In this document: in pieces, positions 47,930-57,902 of the stretch | Numbering within the stretch: position 1 is the stretch's first letter | Layout: every line of letters begins with the position of its first letter | Source of the DNA: Marinobacter santoriniensis NKSG1 | Lineage (GTDB): Bacteria; Pseudomonadota; Gammaproteobacteria; Pseudomonadales; Oleiphilaceae | Length of the DNA stretch: 64,000 nucleotides | NCBI RefSeq assembly: GCF_000347775.1 | Contig: NZ_APAT01000022.1 | Location: 186,001-250,000, forward strand | Reading direction: 5' to 3' | The notes under the pieces: generated by a model | Told to the model about the DNA's origin: nothing | Databases searched by the model: none | The model's input: only the letters and a program-made list of their open reading frames with translations | Translations under genes and position numbers: made by a program

Positions 47930-48682
47930 ATGAGTCGCACCATTATGATCACCGGAGCCAGTTCCGGCCTCGGCGAAGGTATGGCCCGGGAATTTGCAGC
48001 CCGTGGTGATAACCTCGCGCTGTGCGCCCGACGGACCGAGCGTCTGGATGCCCTGAAAGAGGAGTTGCAGGGGCGTTACCCGGGGCTGACGGTCAGTGTC
48101 CGTGCGCTGGACGTGAACAATCACGATCAGGTCTTCGATGTGTTCCGCGCGTTCCGCGATGAGTTCGGCACCCTCGACCGGATCATCGTCAACGCCGGGA
48201 TCGGCAAGGGGCAGCCCCTCGGCACCGGAAAATTCCGGGCCAACCTGCAGACCGCCGAAACCAATTTCGTGGCGGCGCTGGCCCAGATGGAAGCGGCGAT
48301 GGAGATTTTCCGGGAACAGAACCGGGGTCATCTGGTGACGGTGTCTTCGGTGACGGCCGTTCGAGGGCTTCCCGGGAACGTCACCACCTATGCCGCGACC
48401 AAATCCGGTCTGGCGGCACTTTCCGAAGGTTTGCGGGTCGAACTGAAGAAATCCGGCTCACCGATCCGGGTAACTACGCTGTATCCGGGCTATATTCGTA
48501 CCGAGATCAACGAAAAAGTGAAGAATACCCCGTTCATCGTGGACGCCGAAACCGGCTGCCGGGCCATGGTGAAAGCCATCGAATCGGGGCGCAGTGAGTG
48601 TTTCGTGCCAGGCTGGCCCTGGACGCCGATCGGTTTCATTCTGAGGCGTTTGCCGGAGTCGATGCTGGCAAAAATTTTCTGA
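47930..48682 (+). CDS. SDR family oxidoreductase
   Basis: A 250-residue classical short-chain dehydrogenase with TGASSGLG at 8-15, NAG, and the catalytic serine and YxxxK (YAATK). Arg residues after the first strands (CARRTERL) suggest NADP. Substrate unknown. GAGGAG precedes the ATG; it lies 18 bases before nfeD. Confidence 0.88.
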   Translation: MSRTIMITGASSGLGEGMAREFAARGDNLALCARRTERLDALKEELQGRYPGLTVSVRALDVNNHDQVFDVFRAFRDEFGTLDRIIVNAGIGKGQPLGTGKFRANLQTAETNFVAALAQMEAAMEIFREQNRGHLVTVSSVTAVRGLPGNVTTYAATKSGLAALSEGLRVELKKSGSPIRVTTLYPGYIRTEINEKVKNTPFIVDAETGCRAMVKAIESGRSECFVPGWPWTPIGFILRRLPESMLAKIF

Positions 48683-48700
48683 CGACCGCGGAGACGTGCC

Positions 48701-50107
48701 ATGCAAGGAATGCCGTTGGCCAGATCCAGATCCCCCGGGAGGCGTCTCGCCTTTGCGCTGGTTGCCCTCCTCGGAGTGCTCCTGGCTGGTTGGTCGCTGT
48801 TCCAGGATCTGTCCGCCCAATCCGGTCCCCGTCAGGCGTTGGTCCTGAATGTTGAGGGTGCCATCGGTCCGGCGACCATGGATTATGTGACCCGGGGTAT
48901 ACGGCGCGCCGAATCGGCCAACATGGCGCTGGTGGTGCTCCGGATGGATACCCCGGGCGGCCTCATGGAATCCATGCGGGGCATCAACAAGACCATCCTG
49001 TCTTCCGAGGTTCCGGTGGCCACCTACGTGTCGCCCCAGGGAGCCAGAGCCGCCAGCGCCGGCACCTATATCCTCTACGCCAGCCACATTGCCGCGATGG
49101 CCCCGGCAACTCACCTGGGTTCGGCGACACCGGTCCAGATGGGCGGGTTGCCCGGAACCGACCCGGGTACCCCGGCCGATCAGGAACAGGGAGGCAGCGA
49201 CGGAAAGACCGCCATGGAGCGCAAAATCCTGGAAGATGCGGTGAGCTACATCCGGGGCCTGGCGGATCGCCACGGGCGCAATGCAGACTGGGCCGAAGCG
49301 GCGGTGCGGGATGCCGTCAACCTGGGTGCCAAAGAGGCACTGGAACAGAATGTGATTGATGTCGTGGCCCCTGACATGACGGCCTTGCTTGCCAGTATCG
49401 ACGGCCGCACCGTGACTCTGGCAACCGGTGACCGGGTGCTCCATACCGCGGGCTTGGAGCTGGTGAGGGCGGAGCCGGACTGGCGGACCCGTCTGCTGTC
49501 GGTGATTACCGATCCCAATGTTGCCTATTTCCTGATGATCATCGGTTTCTACGGCATCATTTTCGAGCTGGCCAGTCCCGGCGCCATCTTTCCCGGTGTG
49601 ATCGGAGCGATCTGCCTGGTGCTTGCCCTGTTTGCCTTCCAGGTGCTGTCGGTGAATTACGCCGGTCTGGCGTTGGTGTTACTCGGTCTGGCCTTTATCG
49701 TCGGAGAGGCATTCGTGCCCAGCTTCGGAATCCTGGGGATTGGTGGCATCGTGGCGTTTGTTGCCGGCTCGGTCATCCTGATGGATGGCACCCACCGGGA
49801 CATCTCCCTGCCAACCGTGGGAGGAACGGCGCTGGTGGCCGCGGGCTTCATATTGTGGACGGTGACCCGCTTCATGGGGCTCCGCAAGAAGCATCCGGTG
49901 ATTGGCGCCGAGCAGATCGTTCACGAGCAAGGTACCGCCCTGGATGAGTTTTCCGCCGCTCATGGTCATTACGCAGGCCATGTGCGAATCAGCGGTGAGC
50001 GCTGGAAGGCGCGGAGTTCCACGCCGGTGGCGGCCGGGGACCCGATCCGGGTGACCGGCATCGATGGATTGACGGTAACCGTCGAGGTTATTCAGGAGGC
50101 TGACTGA
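48701..50107 (+). CDS. NfeD family membrane serine protease
   Basis: A 468-residue inner-membrane protein. An N-terminal anchor is followed by a ClpP-like protease domain (about 45-250; MDTPGG, catalytic Ser in ARAASAGTYI), four helices (about 275-395) and a C-terminal OB-fold NfeD domain. Such proteins pair with stomatin-like proteins and cut their C-terminal region. The slipin gene follows, 40 bases on. Confidence 0.92.
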   Translation: MQGMPLARSRSPGRRLAFALVALLGVLLAGWSLFQDLSAQSGPRQALVLNVEGAIGPATMDYVTRGIRRAESANMALVVLRMDTPGGLMESMRGINKTILSSEVPVATYVSPQGARAASAGTYILYASHIAAMAPATHLGSATPVQMGGLPGTDPGTPADQEQGGSDGKTAMERKILEDAVSYIRGLADRHGRNADWAEAAVRDAVNLGAKEALEQNVIDVVAPDMTALLASIDGRTVTLATGDRVLHTAGLELVRAEPDWRTRLLSVITDPNVAYFLMIIGFYGIIFELASPGAIFPGVIGAICLVLALFAFQVLSVNYAGLALVLLGLAFIVGEAFVPSFGILGIGGIVAFVAGSVILMDGTHRDISLPTVGGTALVAAGFILWTVTRFMGLRKKHPVIGAEQIVHEQGTALDEFSAAHGHYAGHVRISGERWKARSSTPVAAGDPIRVTGIDGLTVTVEVIQEAD

Positions 50108-50147
50108 CCCGGCGTTCATGTGTTCTGTGTGAACAAGGAGAGACCCT

Positions 50148-50936
50148 ATGATCGGCAATCTGATTCCCTATCTGGCACCGGCGGTGATTCTGCTGCTGAT
50201 TCTGGTGTCAGCCATCAAGATCCTGCCCGAGTATGAACGTGGTGTGGTGTTTTTCCTCGGCCGCTTTCAGGGGGTTAAGGGCCCCGGGCTGATTATAGTG
50301 ATCCCCGGCATCCAGCAGATTGTGCGCGTGGATCTCCGGGTGATTGTGCTGGATGTGCCCAGCCAGGACGTCATTTCCAAGGATAACGTGACGGTTCGCG
50401 TGAACGCGGTGCTGTATTTCCGGGTGGTCGATCCTGAAAGGGCCATCATTCGGGTTGAGGACTACAACTCGGCCACCAGTCAGCTGGCTCAGACCACCCT
50501 TCGTTCAGTCCTCGGCAAGCACGATCTGGACGAGATGCTGTCGGAGCGGGACAAGCTCAATGCGGATATTCAGGAAATCATCGATTCCCAGACCGAGGAG
50601 TGGGGTATCAAGGTTGCCAATGTGGAAATCAAACACGTCGACCTGAACGAATCCATGATCCGCGCCATTGCCCGTCAGGCCGAAGCTGAGCGGGAGCGGC
50701 GGGCCAAGGTCATACATGCCGAGGGTGAGCTGCAGGCGTCGAAGAAACTGGTGGAAGCCGCTCAGGTGATGTCCGCCGATTCAGGGGCCATGCAACTGCG
50801 CTATCTGCAAACCATGGCGGACATGAGCGGCACCAATGCCTCGACCATCATGTTCCCGATGCCGATGGATCTGCTCCGGCCGTTCATGCAAAAACCGGCG
50901 AGTGGCAAGGGCACTGCCACCGAAAAAGACGCCTGA
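50148..50936 (+). CDS. Slipin (stomatin/SPFH family)
   Basis: A 262-residue membrane-anchored protein: one N-terminal helix, then the SPFH domain ([17 protein letters not shown] through about 190) and a coiled-coil region rich in Ala/Glu/Arg. Partner of NfeD; the pair is thought to organise membrane microdomains. Followed by a terminator. Confidence 0.92.
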   Translation: MIGNLIPYLAPAVILLLILVSAIKILPEYERGVVFFLGRFQGVKGPGLIIVIPGIQQIVRVDLRVIVLDVPSQDVISKDNVTVRVNAVLYFRVVDPERAIIRVEDYNSATSQLAQTTLRSVLGKHDLDEMLSERDKLNADIQEIIDSQTEEWGIKVANVEIKHVDLNESMIRAIARQAEAERERRAKVIHAEGELQASKKLVEAAQVMSADSGAMQLRYLQTMADMSGTNASTIMFPMPMDLLRPFMQKPASGKGTATEKDA

Positions 50937-50955
50937 CCGGGAATTCGGGCACAAA

Positions 50956-50980
50956 AAAAGGCCGGACTGACCGGCCTTTT
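50956..50980. terminator. Bidirectional terminator between slipin and lpp genes
   Basis: AAAAGGCCGG (50956-50965) and CCGGCCTTTT (50971-50980) form a perfect 10-bp stem with loop ACTGA, with A-rich sequence on the left and T on the right. Confidence 0.9.
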
Positions 50981-50998
50981 CTACTGGTCTTCCAGGCC

Positions 50999-51280
50999 TT
51001 ACTTCTGGCTGGAAGTCTGCAGCATGCGCTTGGCGCGCTCGTTGGCCTCGTCAGCGGCCTTCTGGGCTGCACGGGCAGCGGCCAGAGCTTCTTCAGCAGT
51101 CTGCTGGGCAGTGCGTGCAGAGCTTGCAGCGCTGTTCGCAGTGTTCATTGCGTTTTCAGCGGTCTGCTCGGCGGAGCTGGCAGTTGCGTTTGCTTCGTCG
51201 ATGGCGCCCTGGTCGGTGGTGGCACAACCTGCAGTCATGGCAGTGGCCAGTGCAAACCCGGCGATCGTCAGTTTACGCAT
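50999..51280 (-). CDS. Alanine-zipper lipoprotein (Lpp/OprI type)
   Basis: A 93-residue outer-membrane lipoprotein. Lipobox is TAGC at Cys19; the mature part is an Ala-rich heptad coil (AEQTAENAMNTANSAASSAR and on) that forms a trimer, as in OprI. The C-terminus is QTSSQK with a terminal Lys, the residue used for peptidoglycan linkage in Lpp. AAGGGGA lies 6 bases before the ATG. Confidence 0.9.
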   Translation of the reverse strand: MRKLTIAGFALATAMTAGCATTDQGAIDEANATASSAEQTAENAMNTANSAASSARTAQQTAEEALAAARAAQKAADEANERAKRMLQTSSQK

Positions 51281-51476
51281 GGTAAATCCCCTTATTGGTC
51301 GAGTTATTTCCTGAGTTCCGGAAGTCAGTATAGACCACTTCCTGATTAACCGGCTCCGATGGATGTTTTCCACCGAATCGTAAAACAGTGTAAATCACAC
51401 ACCGGCGAAATGTTAACTCAGTATAGGTAAATTTTTATTCCCTATGACAGCAACTTAATCGTTGCGTCATTTCTCT

Positions 51477-52025
51477 TCACGGCAAAATGCGGATCGGGGT
51501 TCCATTGGAAACCAGTTGCCAGATCTCATCCATGGCCTTGTTGTTGACCGCGATGCAGCCATCCGTCCAGTCAAGCCCCTCGAAGGCAAAGGCCATGTCG
51601 CCGGCATTATTCGGCAGGCCATGAATCATGATGCTGCCACCCGGATCCAGCCCCCAGGCCCGCGCCAGCTCCCGGTCGTGGGCACTTGGATAGGAGATGT
51701 GGATGGATTTGTAGAAGTCACTGTGGACGTTTCGCCAGTCCAGGGTGTACTCGCCTTCCGGTGTTCTCTCGTCACCCTCGTACAGTTTATGGCCTTGCGG
51801 ATTGTCTCCCAGGGAAATGCGGTAACTGTGGATGATCTTGTCATTGGCCATCAGGTACAGGCGGCGTTCGCCCTTTTTTACCACCACCTGGGTAATGTCA
51901 ACGGTGCCGGCTTTGGCCGGCATACGGGAATCGGCCCTGGCGATCAGATCTGCGGAAGCCGCCGGCAACGACCAGAACGTGAGGCTGATGATCAGGGAGA
52001 GGAAAATGTGTTTGCGGAGGCCCAT
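51477..52025 (-). CDS. L,D-transpeptidase family protein
   Basis: A 182-residue exported YkuD-domain protein with a signal peptide ending ASA. The nucleophile motif is TDGCIAV instead of SHGC, with IMIHGLPN upstream, a form known in a subfamily of L,D-transpeptidases (or amidase-like relatives). It lies 196 bases upstream of the lpp start, on the same strand. Confidence 0.88.
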   Translation of the reverse strand: MGLRKHIFLSLIISLTFWSLPAASADLIARADSRMPAKAGTVDITQVVVKKGERRLYLMANDKIIHSYRISLGDNPQGHKLYEGDERTPEGEYTLDWRNVHSDFYKSIHISYPSAHDRELARAWGLDPGGSIMIHGLPNNAGDMAFAFEGLDWTDGCIAVNNKAMDEIWQLVSNGTPIRILP

Positions 52026-52130
52026 AACTCTGACTTACCAAAGATTCATCTTTTCAGGCCCTTTATATCACAGGCTCACGCCGGCCTGTTAAGGGGTTCT
52101 GTTACGTTTTTTGGCCATGTCGTTCTTCCA

Positions 52131-53855
52131 TCAAACATTTTGTGAACTGTCCATCTTCAGGCCCACTTTTGTAACCCGGTCAGCCTCGGTCGCGCGGGCC
52201 ACCAGGGTGACCGGGCCGAGCGTGACCGTATCACCAACGACGGGATGCCCTTTGGTGCGCCGGGAAAAGCATTCCGCCAGGGTGATCTCCGGAGCCAGTT
52301 CGTCAAACTCGATGCCGTAAACCTGTTCCACATCCCCCAGCAGAGCGTCGCCGTTGAGTACGAAATCCCCGAAAAAGGCCCGTTCGGCCAAATATTCCGG
52401 TGCATGACGGCCACTGAGAGCCTTGCCAAGATCCGGCAGGACGGCAGGGGTGGCGAACATGGCCACCATGTCGCCACTGGACACTTCGAGGTCCGCTTTC
52501 GGTTGCAGGCATACCCGGTTACGGAACACGCCGGCCACCGCCGTGTGCTCCGGAAAGCGCATCTGGCTGAGCTTTCTCGGGGTCTCCCAGTTCTTGCCGC
52601 GCAGGGGGAACAGCATCAGTTCATGGTCCCCGGCTGCCGGTGCATCCAGGGGCAGGCGCCGGAACGGATCATCGCCCGCGGGCACCTCCAGTCGCATCTT
52701 GCGGGCAAGCGGAGCCATGGTCGTGCCCTGGACAATCAGGGACACCAGTACGATGAAGAACGCAGCGTGGAAGATCAGTTGGGAGTCGGGGAGACCGGCG
52801 ATGATCGGAAACAGCGCGAGCACGATCGGCACCGCGCCCCTGAGCCCCACCCAGCTGATAAAGCCCAGTTCGCGGGGTTTGAATCCGAATGGCCAGAGCG
52901 TGGCCAGAACGGTCACCGGACGGATGACGAAGATCAGGGCCAGTGCCAGCACCAGGCCGCTACCGGCGAGCGGCAGCAATTCCGAGGGTGTCACCAGCAG
53001 GCCGAGCATCAGGAACAGGCAGAGCTGCGCCAGCCAGGCGAGGCCATCGTGAACCTGCAGGATCATGGGCATCATCCGGACCGGGCGGTTACCGATGACC
53101 ACCCCGGTCAGATAAATCGCGAGAAAACCGCTTCCGCCCAGGGCGTTGGTCGCCGAAAACACCGAAATGCCGGCGGCGGCCACCAGCAGGGGATACAGGG
53201 ACGGCGTCAGACGAATCCGGTTGGCCAGTTCCACCACCGCATAGCCGCCTACAATCCCGGCCACCCCGCCAATGCCGAACTGTTTGACCAGCATCATCAA
53301 CGCAGACCAGGTGGCACCGTCACCGTGATTGCCAATCAGCGCAACCAGCATCAGGGTCAGGAAGATGGCCATCGGATCGTTGCTGCCGGATTCGATTTCC
53401 AGAGTGGCGCTGACCCGTTCGTTGAGATGCAGGCCCCGACCCTGCAGCAGCGAGAAAACGGCCGCGGCATCGGTAGAGGAAATAATCGCGCCGATCAGCA
53501 GGGCGGTCAGCCAGTCCAGGTCGAAGGCCCAGTGAGCGACCACCGCGGCGCCCGCGGCGGTCATGAAAACCCCGACACTGGCCAGGACCAGGGCCGGCCT
53601 CAGCCCGACCCGGAAGGTTTCGGCCCGGGTGCGCATACCCCCGTCGAGCAGGATGACGCCGAGGGCAAGGTTGGCGATCACGAAGGCCAGTTCAAAATTG
53701 TCGAACTTGATGCCGCCGGGGCCGTCCTCGCCCATGACCATGCCCACGATCAGGAAAATCAGCAGCACCGGCATGCCGACGCGACTGGACAGGGGGCTGA
53801 GCACAATGCTGATCACCAGCATCAGGGCGCCGACAAGGGTGAGGGTTGGATCCAT
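52131..53855 (-). CDS. Potassium/proton antiporter (CvrA/NhaP2 type)
   Basis: A 574-residue CPA1 antiporter. Twelve or so helices fill the first 400 residues, with the ion-binding Asp motifs SSTDAAAVFSLLQ and ESGSNDPMAIFL. A TrkA-C-like domain (about 415-490) and a CorC-like C-terminal part follow. It exchanges K+ for H+ at the inner membrane. Length equals that of E. coli CvrA. Confidence 0.92.
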   Translation of the reverse strand: MDPTLTLVGALMLVISIVLSPLSSRVGMPVLLIFLIVGMVMGEDGPGGIKFDNFELAFVIANLALGVILLDGGMRTRAETFRVGLRPALVLASVGVFMTAAGAAVVAHWAFDLDWLTALLIGAIISSTDAAAVFSLLQGRGLHLNERVSATLEIESGSNDPMAIFLTLMLVALIGNHGDGATWSALMMLVKQFGIGGVAGIVGGYAVVELANRIRLTPSLYPLLVAAAGISVFSATNALGGSGFLAIYLTGVVIGNRPVRMMPMILQVHDGLAWLAQLCLFLMLGLLVTPSELLPLAGSGLVLALALIFVIRPVTVLATLWPFGFKPRELGFISWVGLRGAVPIVLALFPIIAGLPDSQLIFHAAFFIVLVSLIVQGTTMAPLARKMRLEVPAGDDPFRRLPLDAPAAGDHELMLFPLRGKNWETPRKLSQMRFPEHTAVAGVFRNRVCLQPKADLEVSSGDMVAMFATPAVLPDLGKALSGRHAPEYLAERAFFGDFVLNGDALLGDVEQVYGIEFDELAPEITLAECFSRRTKGHPVVGDTVTLGPVTLVARATEADRVTKVGLKMDSSQNV

Positions 53856-53873
53856 TCAATCTCCAGACAACGC

Positions 53874-53903
53874 TTGCCCATACTGGGCCCGAGCGCTTAT
53901 ATT
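53874..53903 (+). promoter_or_regulatory. Promoter of tRNA-Gly
   Basis: TTGCCC at 53874-53879 and TATATT at 53898-53903 are 18 bases apart, with the tRNA starting 21 bases after the -10 box. Confidence 0.6.
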
Positions 53904-53924
53904 TCTCTCGCAGCGACAGTAAAT

Positions 53925-53998
53925 GCGGGTGTAGCTCAATGGTAGAGCAGAGGCTTCCCAAGCCTACGACGAGGGTTCGATTCCCTTCACCCGCTCCA
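53925..53998 (+). tRNA. tRNA-Gly (anticodon CCC)
   Basis: A 74-base cloverleaf: acceptor GCGGGTG pairs with CACCCGC, the D stem is GCTC/GAGC, the anticodon loop is TTCCCAA (CCC), the T arm is GAGGG-TTCGATT-CCCTT, and CCA is encoded. The outermost anticodon-stem pair is G-A rather than a Watson-Crick pair. The close match to E. coli tRNA-Gly(CCC) supports function. Confidence 0.95.
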
Positions 53999-54078
53999 GA
54001 CCTGTCTCACACCCCCTGCTGAGTGGTCAATTGCTGTTCGTCAGGATTTGATTATCTTTCCCTTAAAACAGCCATCTG

Positions 54079-55512
54079 TCAGTGCGAAATCATAATATGC
54101 CGCAGGACAGAGTAATCATCCAGAGCAAATGCCGAGAGATCGTTCCCGTATCCGGATGCCCTTAATCCACCGTGCGGCATTTCGCTGGCAAGCAGGAAGT
54201 GGTTGTTGATCCAGGTTGCACCATATTCCAGCTCCGAAGCCACACGCATCGCGCGGCCAATATCGCCCGACCAGACCGAAGATGCGAGACCATATTCTGA
54301 GTTATTTGCCCAGTATATGGCTTGTTGTTCATCATCACAGCAGGTGACAGACACCACTGGCCCGAAGACCTCGGACTGAACGATTTCATCAGATTGTCTA
54401 GCGCCGACAATCAGGGTTGGCGCATAAAAATAGCCGTCACGATCGGGAACATATCCTCCCACTACGACATCGATATGGGATTGTTCCCTGGCCCGTTCCA
54501 CGAAACTGGCAATACTGTTGCGTTGACGATCACTGATCAACGGACCCACATCATCCTGCTCCCGCGAAACCCCGAATTGGAGTCCGCGAACTCGCTCCGA
54601 CAGCATTTCAACAAACTGGTCATAAATACCTTTTTCAACATAAACGCGACAGGCAGCAGTGCAATCCTGTCCCGCATTGTAATAGCCGTAGCGAGCAACG
54701 CCGGCTACAGTCTGCTCAATATCGGCATCGTCGAGGACAACCACCGGCGCCTTGCCGCCGAGTTCCAGGTGGGTTCGCTTGACGCTTTTATAGGCAGCCT
54801 GGAGGATCTTCTGACCCGTTGGTGTGCCGCCGGTAAGAGAAACCATGCGGACCCGGGAATCGGCAATTAGCTGGCGGCCTACGCTCTCACCCCGTCCAGT
54901 GACAATATTGAGTACGCCCGCTGGCAAAACCGACGCAATCAACCGGCCCAGAGCAAGCGCCGTATAGGGCGTGAGTTCGGATGGTTTGAAAACAACGGTG
55001 TTGCCTGCGGCCAGAGCCGGAGCAATTTTCCAGGACGCCATCATGAGGGGGTAATTCCATGGTGCGATGGCGACAACGACGCCAACAGGTGCCCGGCGCA
55101 CGAAACTGGTTTGTCCCTTGCAATACTCCTGGGCCACGGGTGCCGCCTGATTGCGAATCAGGCCCGCATAGTAACGAAAAGTGTCCGCAGCGGCCGGGAT
55201 TTCCTCACCCAGCGCCTGGTGGGAATTCTTGCCACAATTGATTGACTCCAGTTCTGCAAGCCATGGTTTTGACTGCTCTATGGCTTCCGCAATGGACAGC
55301 AATAATCTGGCGCGTTCATTGATGGCCATTCGTGACCAGGCGTGAAAAGCATCGCTCGCCTGTGCGATGGCGTCATCGACCTGGTCGGCCGAGGCCTCAG
55401 ATACTGCGCCAAGCGATTGAGCTGTCCGGGGGTCATAGATGGTTTCTGCTGCACCCTGGCCAATACGAAGCTGGCCGCCGATCAGCAATTCTGTGGGTAA
55501 AGCATCCATCAT
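54079..55512 (-). CDS. Aldehyde dehydrogenase, PatD-like
   Basis: A 477-residue NAD-dependent aldehyde dehydrogenase resembling 4-aminobutyraldehyde dehydrogenase (PatD): [10 protein letters not shown], the general base in [11 protein letters not shown], and the nucleophile in [13 protein letters not shown]. It shares the ending [12 protein letters not shown] with the enzyme at 60616. The start is ATG 55512 (or 55509). It follows the LysR gene by 13 bases on the same strand. Confidence 0.88.
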   Translation of the reverse strand: MMDALPTELLIGGQLRIGQGAAETIYDPRTAQSLGAVSEASADQVDDAIAQASDAFHAWSRMAINERARLLLSIAEAIEQSKPWLAELESINCGKNSHQALGEEIPAAADTFRYYAGLIRNQAAPVAQEYCKGQTSFVRRAPVGVVVAIAPWNYPLMMASWKIAPALAAGNTVVFKPSELTPYTALALGRLIASVLPAGVLNIVTGRGESVGRQLIADSRVRMVSLTGGTPTGQKILQAAYKSVKRTHLELGGKAPVVVLDDADIEQTVAGVARYGYYNAGQDCTAACRVYVEKGIYDQFVEMLSERVRGLQFGVSREQDDVGPLISDRQRNSIASFVERAREQSHIDVVVGGYVPDRDGYFYAPTLIVGARQSDEIVQSEVFGPVVSVTCCDDEQQAIYWANNSEYGLASSVWSGDIGRAMRVASELEYGATWINNHFLLASEMPHGGLRASGYGNDLSAFALDDYSVLRHIMISH

Positions 55513-55525
55513 TAAGAGCCACTCT

Positions 55526-56446
55526 CTATATTGACAAGGCCGATCCTGAAGCGGGCGGTAGTTGCTCCCGCGCCACCGACACAAAATATTCAACCAATGT
55601 ATTGCGATGGCCGCCTCGGCGCCAGGCCAGTCCAATGTCCAGCGTATCGGATAGATCAATGATCTGCCGCGCTTCAACACGATCGCCCTCCAGTGACCAT
55701 GGGCGATAGGTCATATCCGGCATCAGAGCAACCCCCATCCCTGCGTAAACCAGGCTTCGCACAGCTTCTACAGATCCACTCTGAATAGCGATCTCCGGCG
55801 GCAGCGAAAAGCCGCGCCACAGGCTCCGGATCTGATCGCTGAGGTCATCAACCCTGAGCAGGATCTGAGGTTCCCGCAACAATTGCTCCATGCTGATGGA
55901 TTCTTCCAGCAACAGAGGATGGTTTGGGGGTAACCACGCCCGGTAACGGGAATAGGTCAGGACTTCAGTGTTGAGCGCCTTATGGTTCTCGATCTTGGAG
56001 AGAATCAGTACTCCTACGTCCAGCTCTCCATTGACCAGCAAATGTTCAATATAGGAACGATCATCCTCGAAAACGCGCAGATCAACGTTGCCATAGACCT
56101 TCTTGAAATCGGAGAGAAGATCAGCGAGGTAGTAACCTGATACCAGACTTGTCACCCCAATATTGAGGGTTCCGGTGACTTCGTCGGTCGCTTCGGTAAG
56201 GCTTCGCTTCGCATTCTCCACCGCCGACATGATCTGGTAGGCCTGGCGCAGAAACTGATGGCCGGAATGGGTGAGCTCCATGCCCTTGGAATGTCGAACG
56301 AACAGGCTTACGCCGACATCGTCCTCAAGCTGTTTGATGGCGGTTGTGAGTGTCGATTGGGAAATATGCACGGCATTGGCTGCCGATGACACTGAGCCGG
56401 TCTCTGCCACTGCAATGAAATAATGAATCTGCCTGAACGAAAACAT
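55526..56446 (-). CDS. LysR-family transcriptional regulator
   Basis: A 306-residue regulator with a winged helix at 1-60 ([20 protein letters not shown]) and a periplasmic-binding-like effector domain. The ATG at 56446 follows AGGAG; a GTG six codons upstream is the alternative. Divergent from the ydcS-like gene and co-directional with the PatD-like gene, so it probably controls both according to a polyamine-derived ligand. Confidence 0.88.
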   Translation of the reverse strand: MFSFRQIHYFIAVAETGSVSSAANAVHISQSTLTTAIKQLEDDVGVSLFVRHSKGMELTHSGHQFLRQAYQIMSAVENAKRSLTEATDEVTGTLNIGVTSLVSGYYLADLLSDFKKVYGNVDLRVFEDDRSYIEHLLVNGELDVGVLILSKIENHKALNTEVLTYSRYRAWLPPNHPLLLEESISMEQLLREPQILLRVDDLSDQIRSLWRGFSLPPEIAIQSGSVEAVRSLVYAGMGVALMPDMTYRPWSLEGDRVEARQIIDLSDTLDIGLAWRRGGHRNTLVEYFVSVAREQLPPASGSALSI

Positions 56447-56687
56447 GGCGCCATGCTCCTGCACGGTCTCGGTTATGGCCGGCCCCGCACCCTGATAACT
56501 GGTTACAGATTAGTCATTATTCAGTGAGATATCGATTTTTTCAATGGCAGGCTTCTCTATTTTGTATTGGCTATGCCTCGTGATTGCTGAATAAGCTTTA
56601 GAAGGGAATAGAGAAAAAAGAACCTTTAATAACAAGTCAATTACGTTGTGCCAACAACGCGGTTCACCAAGACGACAGGTATCGGAA

Positions 56688-57824
56688 ATGAAAATAACGA
56701 ATCTGAAACTAGCGGCGCTTTCCCTCACCCTTATTTGTGCCAGCACCCATGCTGCGGAGGGCCTGGAAGGTCAGGTCAATATTGTGGCCTGGCCCGGGTA
56801 CATCGAACGCGGGGATACAGACCCCAATTACGACTGGGTGACCCAGTTTGAACAAAACACCGGCTGCTCGGTTAACGTAAAGACAGCAGCGACTTCTGAC
56901 GAAATGGTCAGTCTGATGGCCAAAGGCGGCTATGATCTGGTCACCGCATCGGGGGATGCCTCGCTTCGTCTGATCTATGGCAAACGCGTCCAGCCTATCG
57001 ATATCAGCAGAATAGATGCCTGGAACTCGATCGATCCCCGCTTGCAAGACGGTGCCTGGTTCACCATCAACGGCGAACATTACGGCGTGCCGTTCCAGTG
57101 GGGCCCCAACCTGTTGATGTACAACACCAATGTATTTCCTACGCCGCCGGATAGCTGGAATGTGGTCTTTGAACCCATGACCCTCCCGGACGGCAAATCC
57201 AACGAGGGCAGGGTTCAGGCCTACGATGGACCGATCTACATCGCTGACGCTGCACTTTACCTCAAAGCCAAGCGGCCTGAGCTCGGCATCACCGACCCGT
57301 ACGAACTGAATGACGAGCAGTATCAGGCAGTACTGGCGGTACTGCGAAAACAGCACGATCTCCTGCATCGTTACTGGCACGACTACAACGTGCAAATGAG
57401 TGATTTCAAGAATGAAGGTGTTGTTGCCTCCAGCGCCTGGCCCTTCCAGGCCAATGCCCTGAAAGCGGAAGGCCAGCCCATTGCGACAAGCTTCCCCAAG
57501 GAAGGCGTTACCGGATGGGCGGATACCACAATGATGGCCACGGATGCTGAGCATCCTGAGTGCGCCTATGCCTGGCTGAACTGGTCAATCACGCCCAAGT
57601 TGCAGGGTGACCTGGCGTCCTGGTTCGGGTCCGTACCCGCTGTGCCCGCTGCTTGTGAGAACAACGACCTGCTGGGTAAGGACGGTTGCAAGGCCAACGG
57701 CGCGGATCATTTCGAACAGGTCTCGTTCTGGAAGACCCCGAGATCCCAGTGCAACGGTAGCAATGACTGTGTGTCCTACAGTCGCTGGACCCAGGATTAT
57801 ATCGCCATCATGGGCGGCCGCTAG
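56688..57824 (+). CDS. ydcS: Polyamine ABC transporter substrate-binding protein (YdcS-like)
   Basis: A 378-residue periplasmic binding protein with a signal peptide ending THA. The family is seen from VNIVAWPGYIERGDTDPNYD and the conserved WADTTMM and AYAWLNWSITPK segments. Length and operon order match E. coli ydcSTUV-patD. E. coli YdcS has also been reported to make short poly-3-hydroxybutyrate. ATG 56688 opens the signal peptide; the 240-base gap before it holds the divergent promoter region, AT-rich, with no clear boxes. Confidence 0.87.
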   Translation: MKITNLKLAALSLTLICASTHAAEGLEGQVNIVAWPGYIERGDTDPNYDWVTQFEQNTGCSVNVKTAATSDEMVSLMAKGGYDLVTASGDASLRLIYGKRVQPIDISRIDAWNSIDPRLQDGAWFTINGEHYGVPFQWGPNLLMYNTNVFPTPPDSWNVVFEPMTLPDGKSNEGRVQAYDGPIYIADAALYLKAKRPELGITDPYELNDEQYQAVLAVLRKQHDLLHRYWHDYNVQMSDFKNEGVVASSAWPFQANALKAEGQPIATSFPKEGVTGWADTTMMATDAEHPECAYAWLNWSITPKLQGDLASWFGSVPAVPAACENNDLLGKDGCKANGADHFEQVSFWKTPRSQCNGSNDCVSYSRWTQDYIAIMGGR

Positions 57825-57837
57825 CGCTTCCTCCCGG

Positions 57838-57870
57838 GAGCCTGTTCCTGTGTGCAACGGGGACAGGCTC
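57838..57870 (+). terminator. Intercistronic hairpin between ydcS and ydcT
   Basis: GAGCCTGTTCC (57838-57848) pairs with GGGGACAGGCTC (57859-57870) around TGTGTGCAAC. No T-run follows, so it probably protects the upstream message and lowers expression of the later genes. Confidence 0.55.
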
Positions 57871-57902
57871 ATTGACGTCAACTCCAGAAATCCGGGTCAT
57901 CT

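Noticed and set aside
52245..53945. A 566-codon plus-strand frame over the antiporter gene
   Set aside because: Low-complexity Gln/His-rich translation typical of antisense to membrane-protein genes, and it runs into the tRNA promoter and gene.
53925..54078. A genomic-island attachment site at tRNA-Gly
   Set aside because: No integrase gene and no second copy of the tRNA 3' end could be found in the window, so an attachment site is not supported.
56540..56640. A sigma-54 promoter before the ydcS-like gene
   Set aside because: TTGGC and TTGCT are present but about 5 bases too far apart for a -24/-12 element.
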